Shown piece after piece: positions 25,534 to 35,175 of a stretch of DNA of 64,000 bases. The notes below the pieces were generated by a model. That model had not been told where the DNA came from, did no database searches, and saw only the letters and a list, made by a program, of their open reading frames with translations. The position numbers were made by a program, and so were the translations under genes. How positions within the stretch are numbered: position 1 is the first letter of the stretch; the number at the start of each line of letters is the position of its first letter. Location: contig JADJEV010000003.1 of assembly GCA_016708905.1 (NCBI GenBank), forward strand, positions 1 to 64,000, read 5' to 3'. This DNA is from Candidatus Methylophosphatis roskildensis. Its GTDB lineage: Bacteria > Pseudomonadota > Gammaproteobacteria > Burkholderiales > Rhodocyclaceae.

Positions 25534-26928
25534 TTACTCGGCGTGATTGCGGGCATCGCGGTTCCGGGCATCATTCTGGTGGGATCCGACGCTGCCGGTC
25601 GTGCGTTTCAGGAAGCCTTCCGCCAGGCCTTTGTATAGGGGCTCTTTGCATACCAGGCGCGAGGCCCCTTGCGCGATTAGCGCCGTGGCCATGAGCGGGA
25701 ACACCATCCCGTGGTTGGCCGTCATCTCCATCACGATAATGAAGGCTGTCAACGGAGCCTGAACGACGCCGGTGAAGTAGGCAACAACCCCAAGCAGTAC
25801 CAGCGCGCCTGCGGGTGTGTCAGGGAGGATATGAGCCAGATTGGCACCGAGGCCAGCGCCGATCGCCAGCGATGGTGCGAATATCCCGCCCGGTATGCCA
25901 CTGACGAAGGAAACCAGGGTTGCGAGCAGCTTGAGGATGCCGAAGCTCTGTGGCACGTCGCTCGAGCCCTCGAGCAGCAGTTTGGCCTGCTGGTAGCCTG
26001 TGCCATAGGTCGTATCGCCGGACGCGATGCCGATCAGTGCGAGGACCATGCCGCAGGCGGCGGCGAAGGCGACCGGTCGATCGCCAATCCATCTGCCGAT
26101 GCGGCCGGGCAAACCGGCACTCATTGCGAGCAGCATGCGCGCGAATGCGCCACCAAGCAGTCCGCCGGCCGCACCGCAAACGAGTATTGCGAGCCAGCCT
26201 TGCTCGATGGAGAGCGCGGCCGTGGTCTCCCCAAAGTAGGTGTAGTTGCCGAGCACGGCAAGCGACGTCACGCCGGCGAAGATCACCGCGGTGATTACCG
26301 TGCCCGTTGTGCGGTGTTCGAATGAGCGCGACAGTTCCTCGATGGCGAAGACGATTCCTGCCAGCGGTGTATTGAAAGCCGCTGCCACGCCGGCAGCAGC
26401 GCCGGCGAGAATCAATCCCCGACTGATTTCGTGGGAGGGAAAGCGCGCGAAGCGGCCCAGCGAATGCATGATCGACGCGCCGATCTGCACCGTCGGCCCT
26501 TCGCGGCCGACCGAGGCACCCGACAGCAATCCGAGTGTGGTGAGCAGCATCTTGCCCATGGCGATGCGCATCGACAGCAGCTTGCTGCGCGCCGGCCCAT
26601 CGTCGAGTTGTAACGCGGCGATTGTCTGCGGAATGCCGCTACCCTGGCTGCCGGGAAAGAGTCGTTGGGTAACGAACGCAATCAGCGCGACGCCAGCCGG
26701 GACGATCGCCAGCGATAGCCACCGATTGCTCGCAATCGTGTCGTGAAACGCTTCATCGGCATAGAAGCCGAATATGGCGAACACCGTCGCGGCGAAGCCC
26801 ACTGCAATTGCGCCGCCCCAGAATACCAGTCGCCGCAGCCACCGGCGCGGGGACACCCAGGTATAGCCAGAGCGCAATGCTCGTCGGTAGCGCTCCCGCA
26901 ATCTCCCTGTGCGAGTTGATTCCGCCAT
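25534..26928 (-). CDS. ClC-family chloride channel or chloride/proton antiporter
   Basis: This 464-residue integral membrane protein carries the three ClC signatures: GSQGSGIPQ (about residue 90), GREGPTVQIG with the gating glutamate (about 145), and GIPGGIFAPSL (about 349). It has the usual number of hydrophobic segments and a short cytoplasmic tail without CBS domains. ClC proteins move chloride, often in exchange for protons, and help with acid or osmotic stress. It ends near the tRNA scar and lies before an MscS channel gene on the same strand. Confidence 0.93.
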   Translation of the reverse strand: MAESTRTGRLRERYRRALRSGYTWVSPRRWLRRLVFWGGAIAVGFAATVFAIFGFYADEAFHDTIASNRWLSLAIVPAGVALIAFVTQRLFPGSQGSGIPQTIAALQLDDGPARSKLLSMRIAMGKMLLTTLGLLSGASVGREGPTVQIGASIMHSLGRFARFPSHEISRGLILAGAAAGVAAAFNTPLAGIVFAIEELSRSFEHRTTGTVITAVIFAGVTSLAVLGNYTYFGETTAALSIEQGWLAILVCGAAGGLLGGAFARMLLAMSAGLPGRIGRWIGDRPVAFAAACGMVLALIGIASGDTTYGTGYQQAKLLLEGSSDVPQSFGILKLLATLVSFVSGIPGGIFAPSLAIGAGLGANLAHILPDTPAGALVLLGVVAYFTGVVQAPLTAFIIVMEMTANHGMVFPLMATALIAQGASRLVCKEPLYKGLAEGFLKRTTGSVGSHQNDARNRDARNHAE

Positions 26929-27031
26929 TGGTCGTAGCGGCCAGGCTACGCCGACTGCGGTTCCTCACGCGGCGAATGAGCCACCCGGAACGGCGGCGCA
27001 CTGCCATCCTTGGCCTCGCCTGCGTAAAGAG

Positions 27032-27865
27032 TCAGGTGAGGATAAGGAATCTCGATTCCTCCGCATCGAACGCATACTTGAGTCGCCGCAGGTATTCGCG
27101 ACGCACGCTCCATTGCTCGAGCGGCAGAACCTTGATGCGGCAGCGCAAGGTCACAGCCGAATCTGCCCAGTTCTCCACGCCGACGATCTCGATGTCATCG
27201 AGTATGCGCGGCCCGTAGTTCTCGCAAGCGCGCATCTCGCCGCCTACCCGACGCATGATTGCCAGCGCCTCATCCACATTCTCTCGGTAGGCGACGCCGA
27301 CATCGATGAGCGATTGCGCGAATTCGCGGCTCATGTTGGTCACGGTAGTCACCTGACCGTTGGGCACGAAATGAACATTGCCTTCGTAATCCCGCATGCG
27401 GATGTAGCGCAGCGTCACGTCCTCGACGAAGCCCGCCTTGCCGCCTGCGTCGACCACGTCGCCCTGATGAATCTGATCCTCCAGCAGAAGGAAGAAGCCA
27501 TTGAAGTAGTCCTTGATCAGGCTCTGGGCGCCGAATCCGACTGCGAGTCCGACAACGCCCGCGGCCCCGAGGATCGGCGCAATCGATATTCCGAACTCGC
27601 TCAGGATGAGCATGCCTGCGATGAGCGTGATGACCACCGATGCGATGTAACGGAAGACGCGGCCGAGTGTGGCGAACCGGTTCGCGTCGTCGGCAGTTGC
27701 AGCTCGCGCGCTGATAAAGAGCCGGAAGCTCTTGATCATGCGATGGCTGACCCGAATCAGCACCCATGCTATCAAAAAGATCACCAGGACGCGGACGCCC
27801 GTGCGCAGCATCGGCATCCACGCGTTCAAGGCGGCTGGATCAAGGAATTCTCGGATCGTTTCCAT
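27032..27865 (-). CDS. MscS-family mechanosensitive channel
   Basis: This 277-residue protein has three N-terminal membrane segments. The pore-lining helix region reads ILGAAGVVGLAVGFGAQSLI and is followed by the beta-domain (IHQGDVVDAGGKAGFVEDVT, IRMRDYEGNVHFVPNG). This is the MscS/YnaI core. Such channels open under membrane tension and release solutes during hypo-osmotic shock. I chose ATG 27865 (METIREFLD) with an upstream GAGG because the longer upstream extension is cysteine-rich and unlike the family. Confidence 0.93.
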   Translation of the reverse strand: METIREFLDPAALNAWMPMLRTGVRVLVIFLIAWVLIRVSHRMIKSFRLFISARAATADDANRFATLGRVFRYIASVVITLIAGMLILSEFGISIAPILGAAGVVGLAVGFGAQSLIKDYFNGFFLLLEDQIHQGDVVDAGGKAGFVEDVTLRYIRMRDYEGNVHFVPNGQVTTVTNMSREFAQSLIDVGVAYRENVDEALAIMRRVGGEMRACENYGPRILDDIEIVGVENWADSAVTLRCRIKVLPLEQWSVRREYLRRLKYAFDAEESRFLILT

Positions 27866-28146
27866 GTGAGACCTCGTTTCGGGGCTAGGACAGGAGACGG
27901 TACAGCAGCAGCATCGATTCGACCGGGCGCTCGCCTGGGGGAGTGTCATCCTCCTGCGCGACGATTCGAGTGATCCGTTGGGCGAGCATCACCACCGCTC
28001 GCGTCATGAACACGCAATGCCCAGCGGCGCCCGGAATTGTCCAATCTGGACATTGATCGTGGTGGGCACCGAAATCATGTCCCGGTTCGTGAGTGCATAC
28101 CCGCCTGGCACGGCCACGATCGCCATTTCCAGCGGCAGTCTCGGCC

Positions 28147-30780
28147 TCACTCGCACGGCCCCTCGTCTGTCGGCCGGGTTTGCGCCGGCGCGCGATTCGA
28201 AACCGGCGTAAGGAGCGTTAGCAGGGCGACCGGAAAGTTGCTCAGCGCCTGGCGCGCAGACAGGCTGGGCGTTCCGTTGCTTTGGTGCAGACGCACTTCT
28301 TCTCCGCTGAATTCGTTGTACAGAGATCCGGCGACCAATCCCAGCGGCCCCAGTCCGATCTCCGTGTCGCCCCACACCTGCTCGCCGATCGGCGGCTCGT
28401 CGCGCTCGCCGAGCAGGCGCGAATACAGCCGAGGAGCCACTACCACCACCGCTTCGTCGCCCAGGCGCCGGGCAAACGCGCACAAATGGTCGGAGAATTG
28501 CCCGATGGGTGTCAGCGCCGCATAATCGCCTTCGCGAAACAGGCGTTCATGCCGCCGCCGCACCTCGAGCGCTCGCCAGGTCACGTACAGCTTGGCGCGG
28601 CCGTCCGCGATCGAATCCAGAAGCACGCGTGCCTCGGCGGCGCAGTCGCCGGCACCGCGTTGCATCCGGACCTCGAGGTCGCGCAGCAGCGCATCTCGCA
28701 TGCCGTAATCGACTGGACGCCGATTGTCGGGATCGACCAGACTGAGATCAAAGAGTTCATTGCCCTGATAGATGTCGGGCACACCGGGCGAGGCTAGCTT
28801 CACCAGTGTTTGCGACAGGCTGTTGAACATGCCGAAACGGGCCACCCGTCGGGCAACAGGCGCGAAGTCGGCCAGAAAGCGGTTGCGCCCCGACGGCGTC
28901 AGAAGGGCAGCTATGAAATCGCTGAGTGCGCTCTCGTAGGCCTGGTCCGGATTGATCCAACTGGTATGGACCTTGGCCTCGCGTACGGCCTTCAGCATAT
29001 ATTCCTGAGTTCGGGCACAGTAGTTGGCGAGCTGCGCCTCGTCAGGATCGTCAAGAGGCCAGATCCCGAGCAGGGTCTGATAGATCAAGTACTCGTCATT
29101 CGGCGACGGCGCCGCGCGACCGTCTATGTTGAGCCGGCGGCTACGGTTGATGCGGCTCCAACGACGCAGCATCAGACGCCATAGCGCGGGCATTTCGGAC
29201 AGCACGTTGATTCGTGCACGCACGTCCTCGGAACGCTTGTTGTCGTGGGTGGAACTGGCAAGCATCGTGTGCGGCCAGTAGCGGCAGCGATCCTGGCTTG
29301 CGCCGTGGAAGGACGAAACCGTCGTCCCGAAGGCCTTGGGGTCGCCTCCCACCTCGTTCAGCGAAACCAGACGGTTGTAGATGTAGAAGCTGGTGTCTTC
29401 GCTACCCTTGGCCATGACCGGCGAGCTGAACTGCTGGAACTTGACGGCAAACGTCAGCACCATCGCGCGGAAACTGTCACTGCGTCCTTCGGCGACCTGT
29501 GTCGTCAAGACGTCGCGCACGAAATCGAAAACGCTGATGTCCGCCGCGCGGCTCCGCTTCTTTGCTGCCCCGACCGCCCAGTCGATGTAGCGCTTGTCCT
29601 CTTCCGATACAAGAGTTCCAGTGACGTAGGTGCGATACACGGGGAAGCAGGCGACGATCTCGGTCAGAGCGTCGCGCAGGCTGTTGAGGGTGAAGTCGCA
29701 GGTGCTGCGGCTTGCTTCCGCGATTCGGCCGAGCTGGTTGGCCAGCACGGTCAGTTCTCCGGCAAGCGCCGTGCGGACGATCAGCCGCTTGGATCGGTAC
29801 AGCAGATCGTCGAAGCTGGGCATCTCGCCCACGAATCCTCGATAGATGCGTTCGATTCGGGCTTCGGCCGTCGTGTCGACGAACAGTCCATTGACGACAT
29901 TCATGAAGCGGTAGCCGGTCGTGCCGTGGACCGACCAGCTTTCGGGCAGCCGCTCATAGCCGGCGACAATCTTCTCCACGACCACGTACAGCGGTCGCGG
30001 TGGCCGCTGTTCCGAGGCGCCGGACTCGCGCTCGGAAGACTGCGCGCAGGCCAGGAACGGCTCCTGCAGGCGGTTGAAGTATTGGGCCGGGTCGTACAGG
30101 CCGTCCGGATGGTCGATGCGCAGGCAGTCGACCTTCCCCTGCGCGACCAGGTCGAGCACCAGCTTGTGGGTGCTGTCGAAGACTTCCTTGTTCTCCATGC
30201 GCAGCGCGGCAAGGTCGTTGATGTCGAAAAAGCGCCGATAGTTAATCTCGTCCGAGGCGACGCGCCAGTAGGCGAGGCGCCATGCCTGAGTGTTGATCAG
30301 CTCGTGCAGGGGATTGAAACTCGCGGCATTGCCGGCAATGCCGTTGATCTCCGCGGTGTTTTCCGCGATGAATGCTGCAAGCGGCGGGCAGCGCCGGCAC
30401 ATGTCGGCGAGACTGCGCTTGTGAATCTCCTTGTCGCGGCTGCGCTCGGCAACCTTTTCTGCGGAGGTTTCGGTTCGCGCCGGCAGATGGCCGAAGGCGG
30501 TAGTCAGACTTCGGAAGGAAGGCTCGATGTCGGCCTCGGCCCCCAATCGCGCCGCCAGACTTGCGCTGCGCCGACCGAGGATGGTCGGATATTCGAGAGG
30601 ATCTACCGGAAAGCGGTGCTCGTAGTACCAGACGCTGAACTCGCCGCATTCCGGATCGAACGCGAGCTTGAGTTCCCCCCGCTCGAGGACCGTTCCGTAG
30701 TGATCGCCGAGCACCGGAAGCAGAACCTTGCCTCGCAGTTCCGGCTTGATCGGCTCCCAGTCGATGTCAAAAAATACCCG
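28147..30780 (-). CDS. treY: Maltooligosyl trehalose synthase (TreY), main part of a MalQ-TreY fusion after a frameshift
   Basis: From FFDIDWEPIKPELRGKVLLP to the stop at 28147 this frame encodes the bulk of GH13 TreY, which isomerises the reducing-end linkage of maltodextrin to give maltooligosyl trehalose. Catalytic motifs are VDCLRIDHPDGLYDP (nucleophile D) and YVVVEKIVAGYERLPESW (acid/base E), with AYWRVASDEINYRRFFDIND also typical. The first TreY strands (ATYRLQLNSGFTFNHATTIV to NHMGVMGSDNAWWLDVLENG) are encoded in the preceding malQ frame. A -1 shift at a run of six U (30769-30774) is needed to join them. No start codon with a ribosome binding site lies in this frame, so it depends on the fusion. 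Confidence 0.85.
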   Translation of the reverse strand, partial: RVFFDIDWEPIKPELRGKVLLPVLGDHYGTVLERGELKLAFDPECGEFSVWYYEHRFPVDPLEYPTILGRRSASLAARLGAEADIEPSFRSLTTAFGHLPARTETSAEKVAERSRDKEIHKRSLADMCRRCPPLAAFIAENTAEINGIAGNAASFNPLHELINTQAWRLAYWRVASDEINYRRFFDINDLAALRMENKEVFDSTHKLVLDLVAQGKVDCLRIDHPDGLYDPAQYFNRLQEPFLACAQSSERESGASEQRPPRPLYVVVEKIVAGYERLPESWSVHGTTGYRFMNVVNGLFVDTTAEARIERIYRGFVGEMPSFDDLLYRSKRLIVRTALAGELTVLANQLGRIAEASRSTCDFTLNSLRDALTEIVACFPVYRTYVTGTLVSEEDKRYIDWAVGAAKKRSRAADISVFDFVRDVLTTQVAEGRSDSFRAMVLTFAVKFQQFSSPVMAKGSEDTSFYIYNRLVSLNEVGGDPKAFGTTVSSFHGASQDRCRYWPHTMLASSTHDNKRSEDVRARINVLSEMPALWRLMLRRWSRINRSRRLNIDGRAAPSPNDEYLIYQTLLGIWPLDDPDEAQLANYCARTQEYMLKAVREAKVHTSWINPDQAYESALSDFIAALLTPSGRNRFLADFAPVARRVARFGMFNSLSQTLVKLASPGVPDIYQGNELFDLSLVDPDNRRPVDYGMRDALLRDLEVRMQRGAGDCAAEARVLLDSIADGRAKLYVTWRALEVRRRHERLFREGDYAALTPIGQFSDHLCAFARRLGDEAVVVVAPRLYSRLLGERDEPPIGEQVWGDTEIGLGPLGLVAGSLYNEFSGEEVRLHQSNGTPSLSARQALSNFPVALLTLLTPVSNRAPAQTRPTDEGPCE

Positions 30781-33368
30781 CGCTCTGCCGCCTCGCCATT
30801 CTCCAGCACGTCGAGCCACCAGGCGTTGTCGCTCCCCATGACCCCCATGTGGTTGGGCACCACATCGATCATCTGCCCCAGATTGTGGCTTGCGAGCGCT
30901 GCGGCGAAGCGCTCGAAGTCCGCTGCGCTGCCGATCTCCGGGTTGAACGCGTTGTGGTCGATGATATCGTACCCATGCTGACTGCCGGGTCGTGCCCTCA
31001 AGTAGGGCGAGCAGTACACGTGGCTGATGCCGAGACGCGCCAGATAGGGCACGATGGTGGTGGCGTGGTTGAAGGTGAATCCACTGTTGAGTTGAAGACG
31101 GTAAGTGGCGCGCGGAACCGACAAATGCCCCAGGCTGGCGCGCGCCCGCAGCGCACGCGGCAGGACTCCGCGTGCGCCGCATACTGCGGAGGCGAGTTCG
31201 GCCATCGGCTGGTTCTTTGGCCAGAGCTCGAGCGCTTGCGGCAGCTTGCGTCGCCAGTTCGGATGGACATCCTGGCTGCTGCCCGGGAGATTGGCCTGGT
31301 CGCCCAGTCCGAATGCGTCTTCTAGCTGGACCGTCATCACCTTGGCCGGGCTGCGCGCCAGGAAAACGTGGACCGCGCGGGCGAACTCCGGTGTCATTGC
31401 CGGCGCCGATATCGGATTGACCGTCATGGTCGGCGGCAGCAGCGCTTCACGCTCCAAGGCGAGCAGCAGCCGCGCGCGTTCGCGCGAGCGTTCCACGATC
31501 TGCTCCTCGCGCATCGAATCCGAATCGAAAAGCCCGAGGCTGGTACGCAGCAACAGATCCTGGCCCTGCCAGAAACCGGCGAGCGTCGGCATGTCGTGGG
31601 TTGCGACGGTGACGAGGGCGTCGTGCGGAAATTGCGGCGCAGGCACAAATTCGCCCGAAGCCGTCTTGGCGAAAAGCAGCGGCCGGTACGCGAGGATGCC
31701 GAGCCGCAACATGGCGGCACGCACCGAATCGGGCACAGTGCCCAGATCCTCGCCGATCACCATACAGCGGGCGCGCACGCTCTCCAGCGTGACGATTCCG
31801 AGCAACTCGTCGAAGTCGTAGGCGACGTAAGTTCCGTCGCTCGCCTGTCGGCCGGGCGGAATACAGAACAGCCGCATCAAGCCCATGATGTGGTCGATTT
31901 GCAGTGCGCCGGCATCACGCATTACCGCTCGCAGCGCCGCAATGAACGGGGCGTACCCTCGGTTGCGCAATCGCTGCGGGATCGGCGGCAACAGTCCCCA
32001 CTTCTGACCCCGCGGGTTGAACTCGTCCGGCGGGGCGCCGATGCTCAAGTCCCGCGCATAGCAGTTCTGATCCGCCCACGCGTCAGCCCCATTACGGTCG
32101 ACCGAAACGGCGAAGTCGAAGTACATGCCCACGCCCAGGCCAAGCTCGGCGGAGCGCTCGCCGACCGAGAACGCCTGCTGATCCGCGAGCCATTGCAGAT
32201 ACTCGAAGAACTCAACTCGCTCCAGATGGGTGCGCTCGAATGCACGCACCGCTGCGCTCTCCGGATCGCGGAAGTCAGCCGGCCATTGTGGCCAGCCCCA
32301 GGCGTCGGGGTCGGCGGCGTGGAAGTGCTCCCACAGTGTCTCGAAAAGAGCGAAACGACGCAGCGCCCTGTCGCCGCTGCGCTGGAAGGTGCGAAACGAC
32401 TCGGCGCGCTCGCGCCCCGGCTCGACATGCCGGTCGCGAAAGTCGCGGTATAGCAGCTCGAATGCCTCGCGCTTGACGGCGCTGACGCCGACGTAGTCGA
32501 CCAGGTCGGTGGCACGCAGTGATTCCAGGCGCACCTGGAAGTCGACGCTGCCCACCAGGCTTTGCAACGCGGCGCAATCGGCATACTCCGGCACTGCGCC
32601 GACGTCGATGTACAGCGGGTTCAGGAAGATGCGGCTCGACGGGCTGTATGGGCTGCAGTGATCCGGGTTGCCCAGGAACAGCGCGTGCAACGGGCTGATA
32701 CCAACGACATCGGCCCCCAGGTCGGCAAACTGTTCGAGAATGCGTCGCAGATCCCCGAAATCGCCGATACCCCAGTTGTGCTCGGAACGCACGGCATAGA
32801 GCTGCAACGAGGGGCCCCAGACGCGGCGCTCTTCGAGCACCGCGTCGGACTGATAGCAAGTGCGCGGGGCGAGTATCAGCGACATGCTGCCGAGCAGCTT
32901 TTGTCCCTGAAGCAGCTCTAGCCGGTGGTAACCCGGCGGCAGCGCCTCCGCGATTTCGAGGTCGACGGCGACGTGGGGGACGCCATTTACGGTACGTCGC
33001 TGCGCGTCCTCGGGAGGGTGCAGCCGCAGACTCCCACTGTGCTCTCGGCCGAACTCCTCCAACAGCCGCCAGCGCGGTCGATGGGCAAGGCGGGATGCCG
33101 GTAGTCGAAACCGAACGCGAACCGAGGGCACCGGGTGCTGCAGCACGGTCACCGGCGGCAGCGGCTGAGTCCAGTCGGCGTCATCGAGGGCATCCAGCGC
33201 ACCTTGCGGATCACGCTGCATATCGGCCGTAATGCCAAGGGCATCGAGCAGTTCGCCCACCACGGCCGCCTCGGCATGGCGCGTGTGGTCGCGGACATCC
33301 TGGTACTCGGCCGCGATACCCATGCGCGCGGCCAGCGCAAACAAGCCTGGCTGGTCAGTCATTGCCAT
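30603..33368 (-). CDS. malQ: 4-alpha-glucanotransferase (MalQ) with the N-terminus of TreY fused on
   Basis: Residues 1 to about 745 form a complete MalQ (GH77), with SPYSPSSRIFLNPLYID, the nucleophile motif LQIDHIMGLMRLFCIPPG (near 490), the acid/base CMVIGEDLGTVPD (near 540) and THDMPTLAGFWQG (near 588). It transfers maltodextrin segments between chains. From about residue 753 the frame becomes TreY (VPRATYRLQLNSGFTF) and stays in frame until ENGEAAERGYF, where it runs out of frame and ends at 30603. Start ATG 33368 overlaps the treZ stop by 14 bp. MalQ-TreY fusions are known in betaproteobacteria, so the break is either an error or a regulated shift. Confidence 0.9.
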   Translation of the reverse strand: MAMTDQPGLFALAARMGIAAEYQDVRDHTRHAEAAVVGELLDALGITADMQRDPQGALDALDDADWTQPLPPVTVLQHPVPSVRVRFRLPASRLAHRPRWRLLEEFGREHSGSLRLHPPEDAQRRTVNGVPHVAVDLEIAEALPPGYHRLELLQGQKLLGSMSLILAPRTCYQSDAVLEERRVWGPSLQLYAVRSEHNWGIGDFGDLRRILEQFADLGADVVGISPLHALFLGNPDHCSPYSPSSRIFLNPLYIDVGAVPEYADCAALQSLVGSVDFQVRLESLRATDLVDYVGVSAVKREAFELLYRDFRDRHVEPGRERAESFRTFQRSGDRALRRFALFETLWEHFHAADPDAWGWPQWPADFRDPESAAVRAFERTHLERVEFFEYLQWLADQQAFSVGERSAELGLGVGMYFDFAVSVDRNGADAWADQNCYARDLSIGAPPDEFNPRGQKWGLLPPIPQRLRNRGYAPFIAALRAVMRDAGALQIDHIMGLMRLFCIPPGRQASDGTYVAYDFDELLGIVTLESVRARCMVIGEDLGTVPDSVRAAMLRLGILAYRPLLFAKTASGEFVPAPQFPHDALVTVATHDMPTLAGFWQGQDLLLRTSLGLFDSDSMREEQIVERSRERARLLLALEREALLPPTMTVNPISAPAMTPEFARAVHVFLARSPAKVMTVQLEDAFGLGDQANLPGSSQDVHPNWRRKLPQALELWPKNQPMAELASAVCGARGVLPRALRARASLGHLSVPRATYRLQLNSGFTFNHATTIVPYLARLGISHVYCSPYLRARPGSQHGYDIIDHNAFNPEIGSAADFERFAAALASHNLGQMIDVVPNHMGVMGSDNAWWLDVLENGEAAERGYFLTSTGSRSSRNCEARFCFRCSAITTERSSSGGNSSSRSIRNAASSASGTTSTAFR
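30769..30775 (-). other. Slippery U UUU UUG heptamer at the MalQ-TreY frame junction
   Basis: On the coding (minus) strand the junction reads TAT TTT TTG ACA in the MalQ frame and TTT TTT GAC ATC in the TreY frame. U UUU UUG fits the X XXY YYZ heptamer for -1 ribosomal slippage, and a run of six T is also a good site for polymerase slippage. Either event would yield GYF(F/L)DIDWEP, which restores the family sequence. Confidence 0.5.
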
Positions 33369-35175
33369 CCTCGATGCGCCAGATCACGGACCAGGCCGGC
33401 AGACGAAGCGGTGCATCGGACACGCCCGGCGACGCATACACGATGCGACCGATCGAATCCGCTGGCGCTTCGGCAACTCTATCGCCGAGGTTCGCAAGCA
33501 GCCGGTACGCTGCACCGCCGCCGAGCGTCCAGTCGGCCTGGAGCAGGTTCGGCTGCGGCAGGCTGAAGCGTCCCGAGCCGCCGGGCGCCACCGCCAGCCT
33601 GGGCATGAGCACGCGCCGGCGCAGATCCAGCAGGCACCGGTAGAGCTCGAGCCACTCACGATATTGCGGCGCCTCGCGCTGTGCCCAGTCGAGTCTGGCG
33701 CTGGAGAATGTCGTCTCGGCACATGGGTCGGGGATCGCCGCGCGGGCCTGCGGATCGTGAAAGCGCTCGAAGCGGGCGAACTCGCGCCGCCGGCCCTCGG
33801 TGACTGCGGCGGCGAGTTCGCCGCCAAAGTCGCAGAAGAACGGGAAACGAGCACGCGTGCCCCATTCCTCGCCCATGAAAATCAGCGGTGGCGACGGCGC
33901 GAGCAACAGGATCTCCACCGCGGCACGCAGCGCCTCGGGACGCGCGAGTTCGGTGAGTCGATCGCCGAACGCGCGGTTGCCGATCTGATCGTGATTCTGC
34001 ATGAAGGAGACAAAGCAGGCAGGCGACAGGTGCGCGCTCGGCTCGCCGCGGCATTCGCCGTTTCGGTACTGCGAGGCGTCACCTTGATAGGCGAAACCCT
34101 CGGTCAGGCAGCGGCCGAGCAGGCCAATCGTGTTCTGGGCATAATCGGCGTAGTAGCCGTCGGTCTCGCCGGTGAGCAGAACGTGGAAGCAGTGGTGAAT
34201 GTCGTCGTTCCACTGCGCGGTGTACTTTCCACGGCCCTGCCCAAGGTAGCGGGCCGCATTGTCGTCGTTCTCCAGCACCAGATGAACCAGGCGCTGGGAG
34301 CCAGGGCCATCACGGACCGCCTGCGCAATCTCCTCCAGGATGTCCGGCTCGTAGTCGTCGCAGATCGCATGCACCGCATCCAGGCGCAGTCCGTCCAGGT
34401 GATACTCCTCAAGCCAGTACAGCGCATTGTGAATATAGAAATCGCGTACGGTGCGGCTATTGTCGCCGTCGAAATTGATTGCCGCGCCCCAAGGCGTGTG
34501 ATGGCGCTCGGTGAAGAAATCCTTGGCATACACATGCAGATAGTTGCCGTCCGGCCCGAAATGGTTGTAAACCACGTCGAGGAAAACCATCAGGCCCCGC
34601 CGGTGCGCGCTCTGCACCAGCCGCTTGAGGTCTTCCGGCCGGCCGTAGGCCGCGTCAGGCGCGAATTCGAGCACGCCGTCGTAGCCCCAGTTGCGCGTTC
34701 CCGGAAAGTCGGCGATCGGCATCAGTTCAATTGCTGTGATGCCGAGCTCGGCCAGATCGTCCAGTCGGCGTTCGACACCGGCATAGTTGCCTTCGGGGCT
34801 GAAGCTGCCAACGTGCAGCTCGTAGATCACCGCCTCGTTCCAGGGCCGTCCGGTCCAGTCATCGTCCTGCCAGTCGAACGCAAGCGGGTCGACCAGCTCG
34901 CTCGCACCATGAACATCGCCCGGGTTGTAACGCGAAGCGGCGTCGGGGACCATCAATCCGCCATCTACCTGGTAGCGGTAGAGGCCGCCAGCACGACCGA
35001 GCGGCGTATCGAGTTCGAACCATCCTGCGTGCCGCGCCTGCATCGGCAGGACGACCTCGTCCTGCCCGGTTGCAAGATGCAGACCCACCTCCCGCGCGGA
35101 CGGGGCCCATAGCCTGAATCGTGCGCCGGCCGAATGGAGCTCGGCGCCAAAAGGCATCGCGTGAGCGCGTCTCAT
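33355..35175 (-). CDS. treZ: Malto-oligosyltrehalose trehalohydrolase (TreZ)
   Basis: This 606-residue GH13 enzyme releases trehalose from maltooligosyl trehalose made by TreY. An N-terminal CBM48-like domain (FRLWAPSAREVGLHL) is followed by the barrel motifs NEAVIYELHVGSFSPEGNY, FLDVVYNHFGPDGNYL, DGLRLDAVHAI (nucleophile D near 264), HLVLENDDN (acid E near 300) and FMQNHDQIGNRAFG. The C-terminal beta domain is present. ATG 35175 overlaps the glgX stop (ATGA) and the gene's own stop overlaps malQ by 14 bp, so it is tightly coupled within the operon. Confidence 0.95.
   Translation of the reverse strand: MRRAHAMPFGAELHSAGARFRLWAPSAREVGLHLATGQDEVVLPMQARHAGWFELDTPLGRAGGLYRYQVDGGLMVPDAASRYNPGDVHGASELVDPLAFDWQDDDWTGRPWNEAVIYELHVGSFSPEGNYAGVERRLDDLAELGITAIELMPIADFPGTRNWGYDGVLEFAPDAAYGRPEDLKRLVQSAHRRGLMVFLDVVYNHFGPDGNYLHVYAKDFFTERHHTPWGAAINFDGDNSRTVRDFYIHNALYWLEEYHLDGLRLDAVHAICDDYEPDILEEIAQAVRDGPGSQRLVHLVLENDDNAARYLGQGRGKYTAQWNDDIHHCFHVLLTGETDGYYADYAQNTIGLLGRCLTEGFAYQGDASQYRNGECRGEPSAHLSPACFVSFMQNHDQIGNRAFGDRLTELARPEALRAAVEILLLAPSPPLIFMGEEWGTRARFPFFCDFGGELAAAVTEGRRREFARFERFHDPQARAAIPDPCAETTFSSARLDWAQREAPQYREWLELYRCLLDLRRRVLMPRLAVAPGGSGRFSLPQPNLLQADWTLGGGAAYRLLANLGDRVAEAPADSIGRIVYASPGVSDAPLRLPAWSVIWRIEDGND

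Noticed and set aside
28004..28126. Minus-strand 40-codon frame between mscS and treY (MAIVAVPGGYALTNRDMISV)
   Set aside because: It reads like protein but is too short to support, with no ribosome binding site seen and no family recognised.
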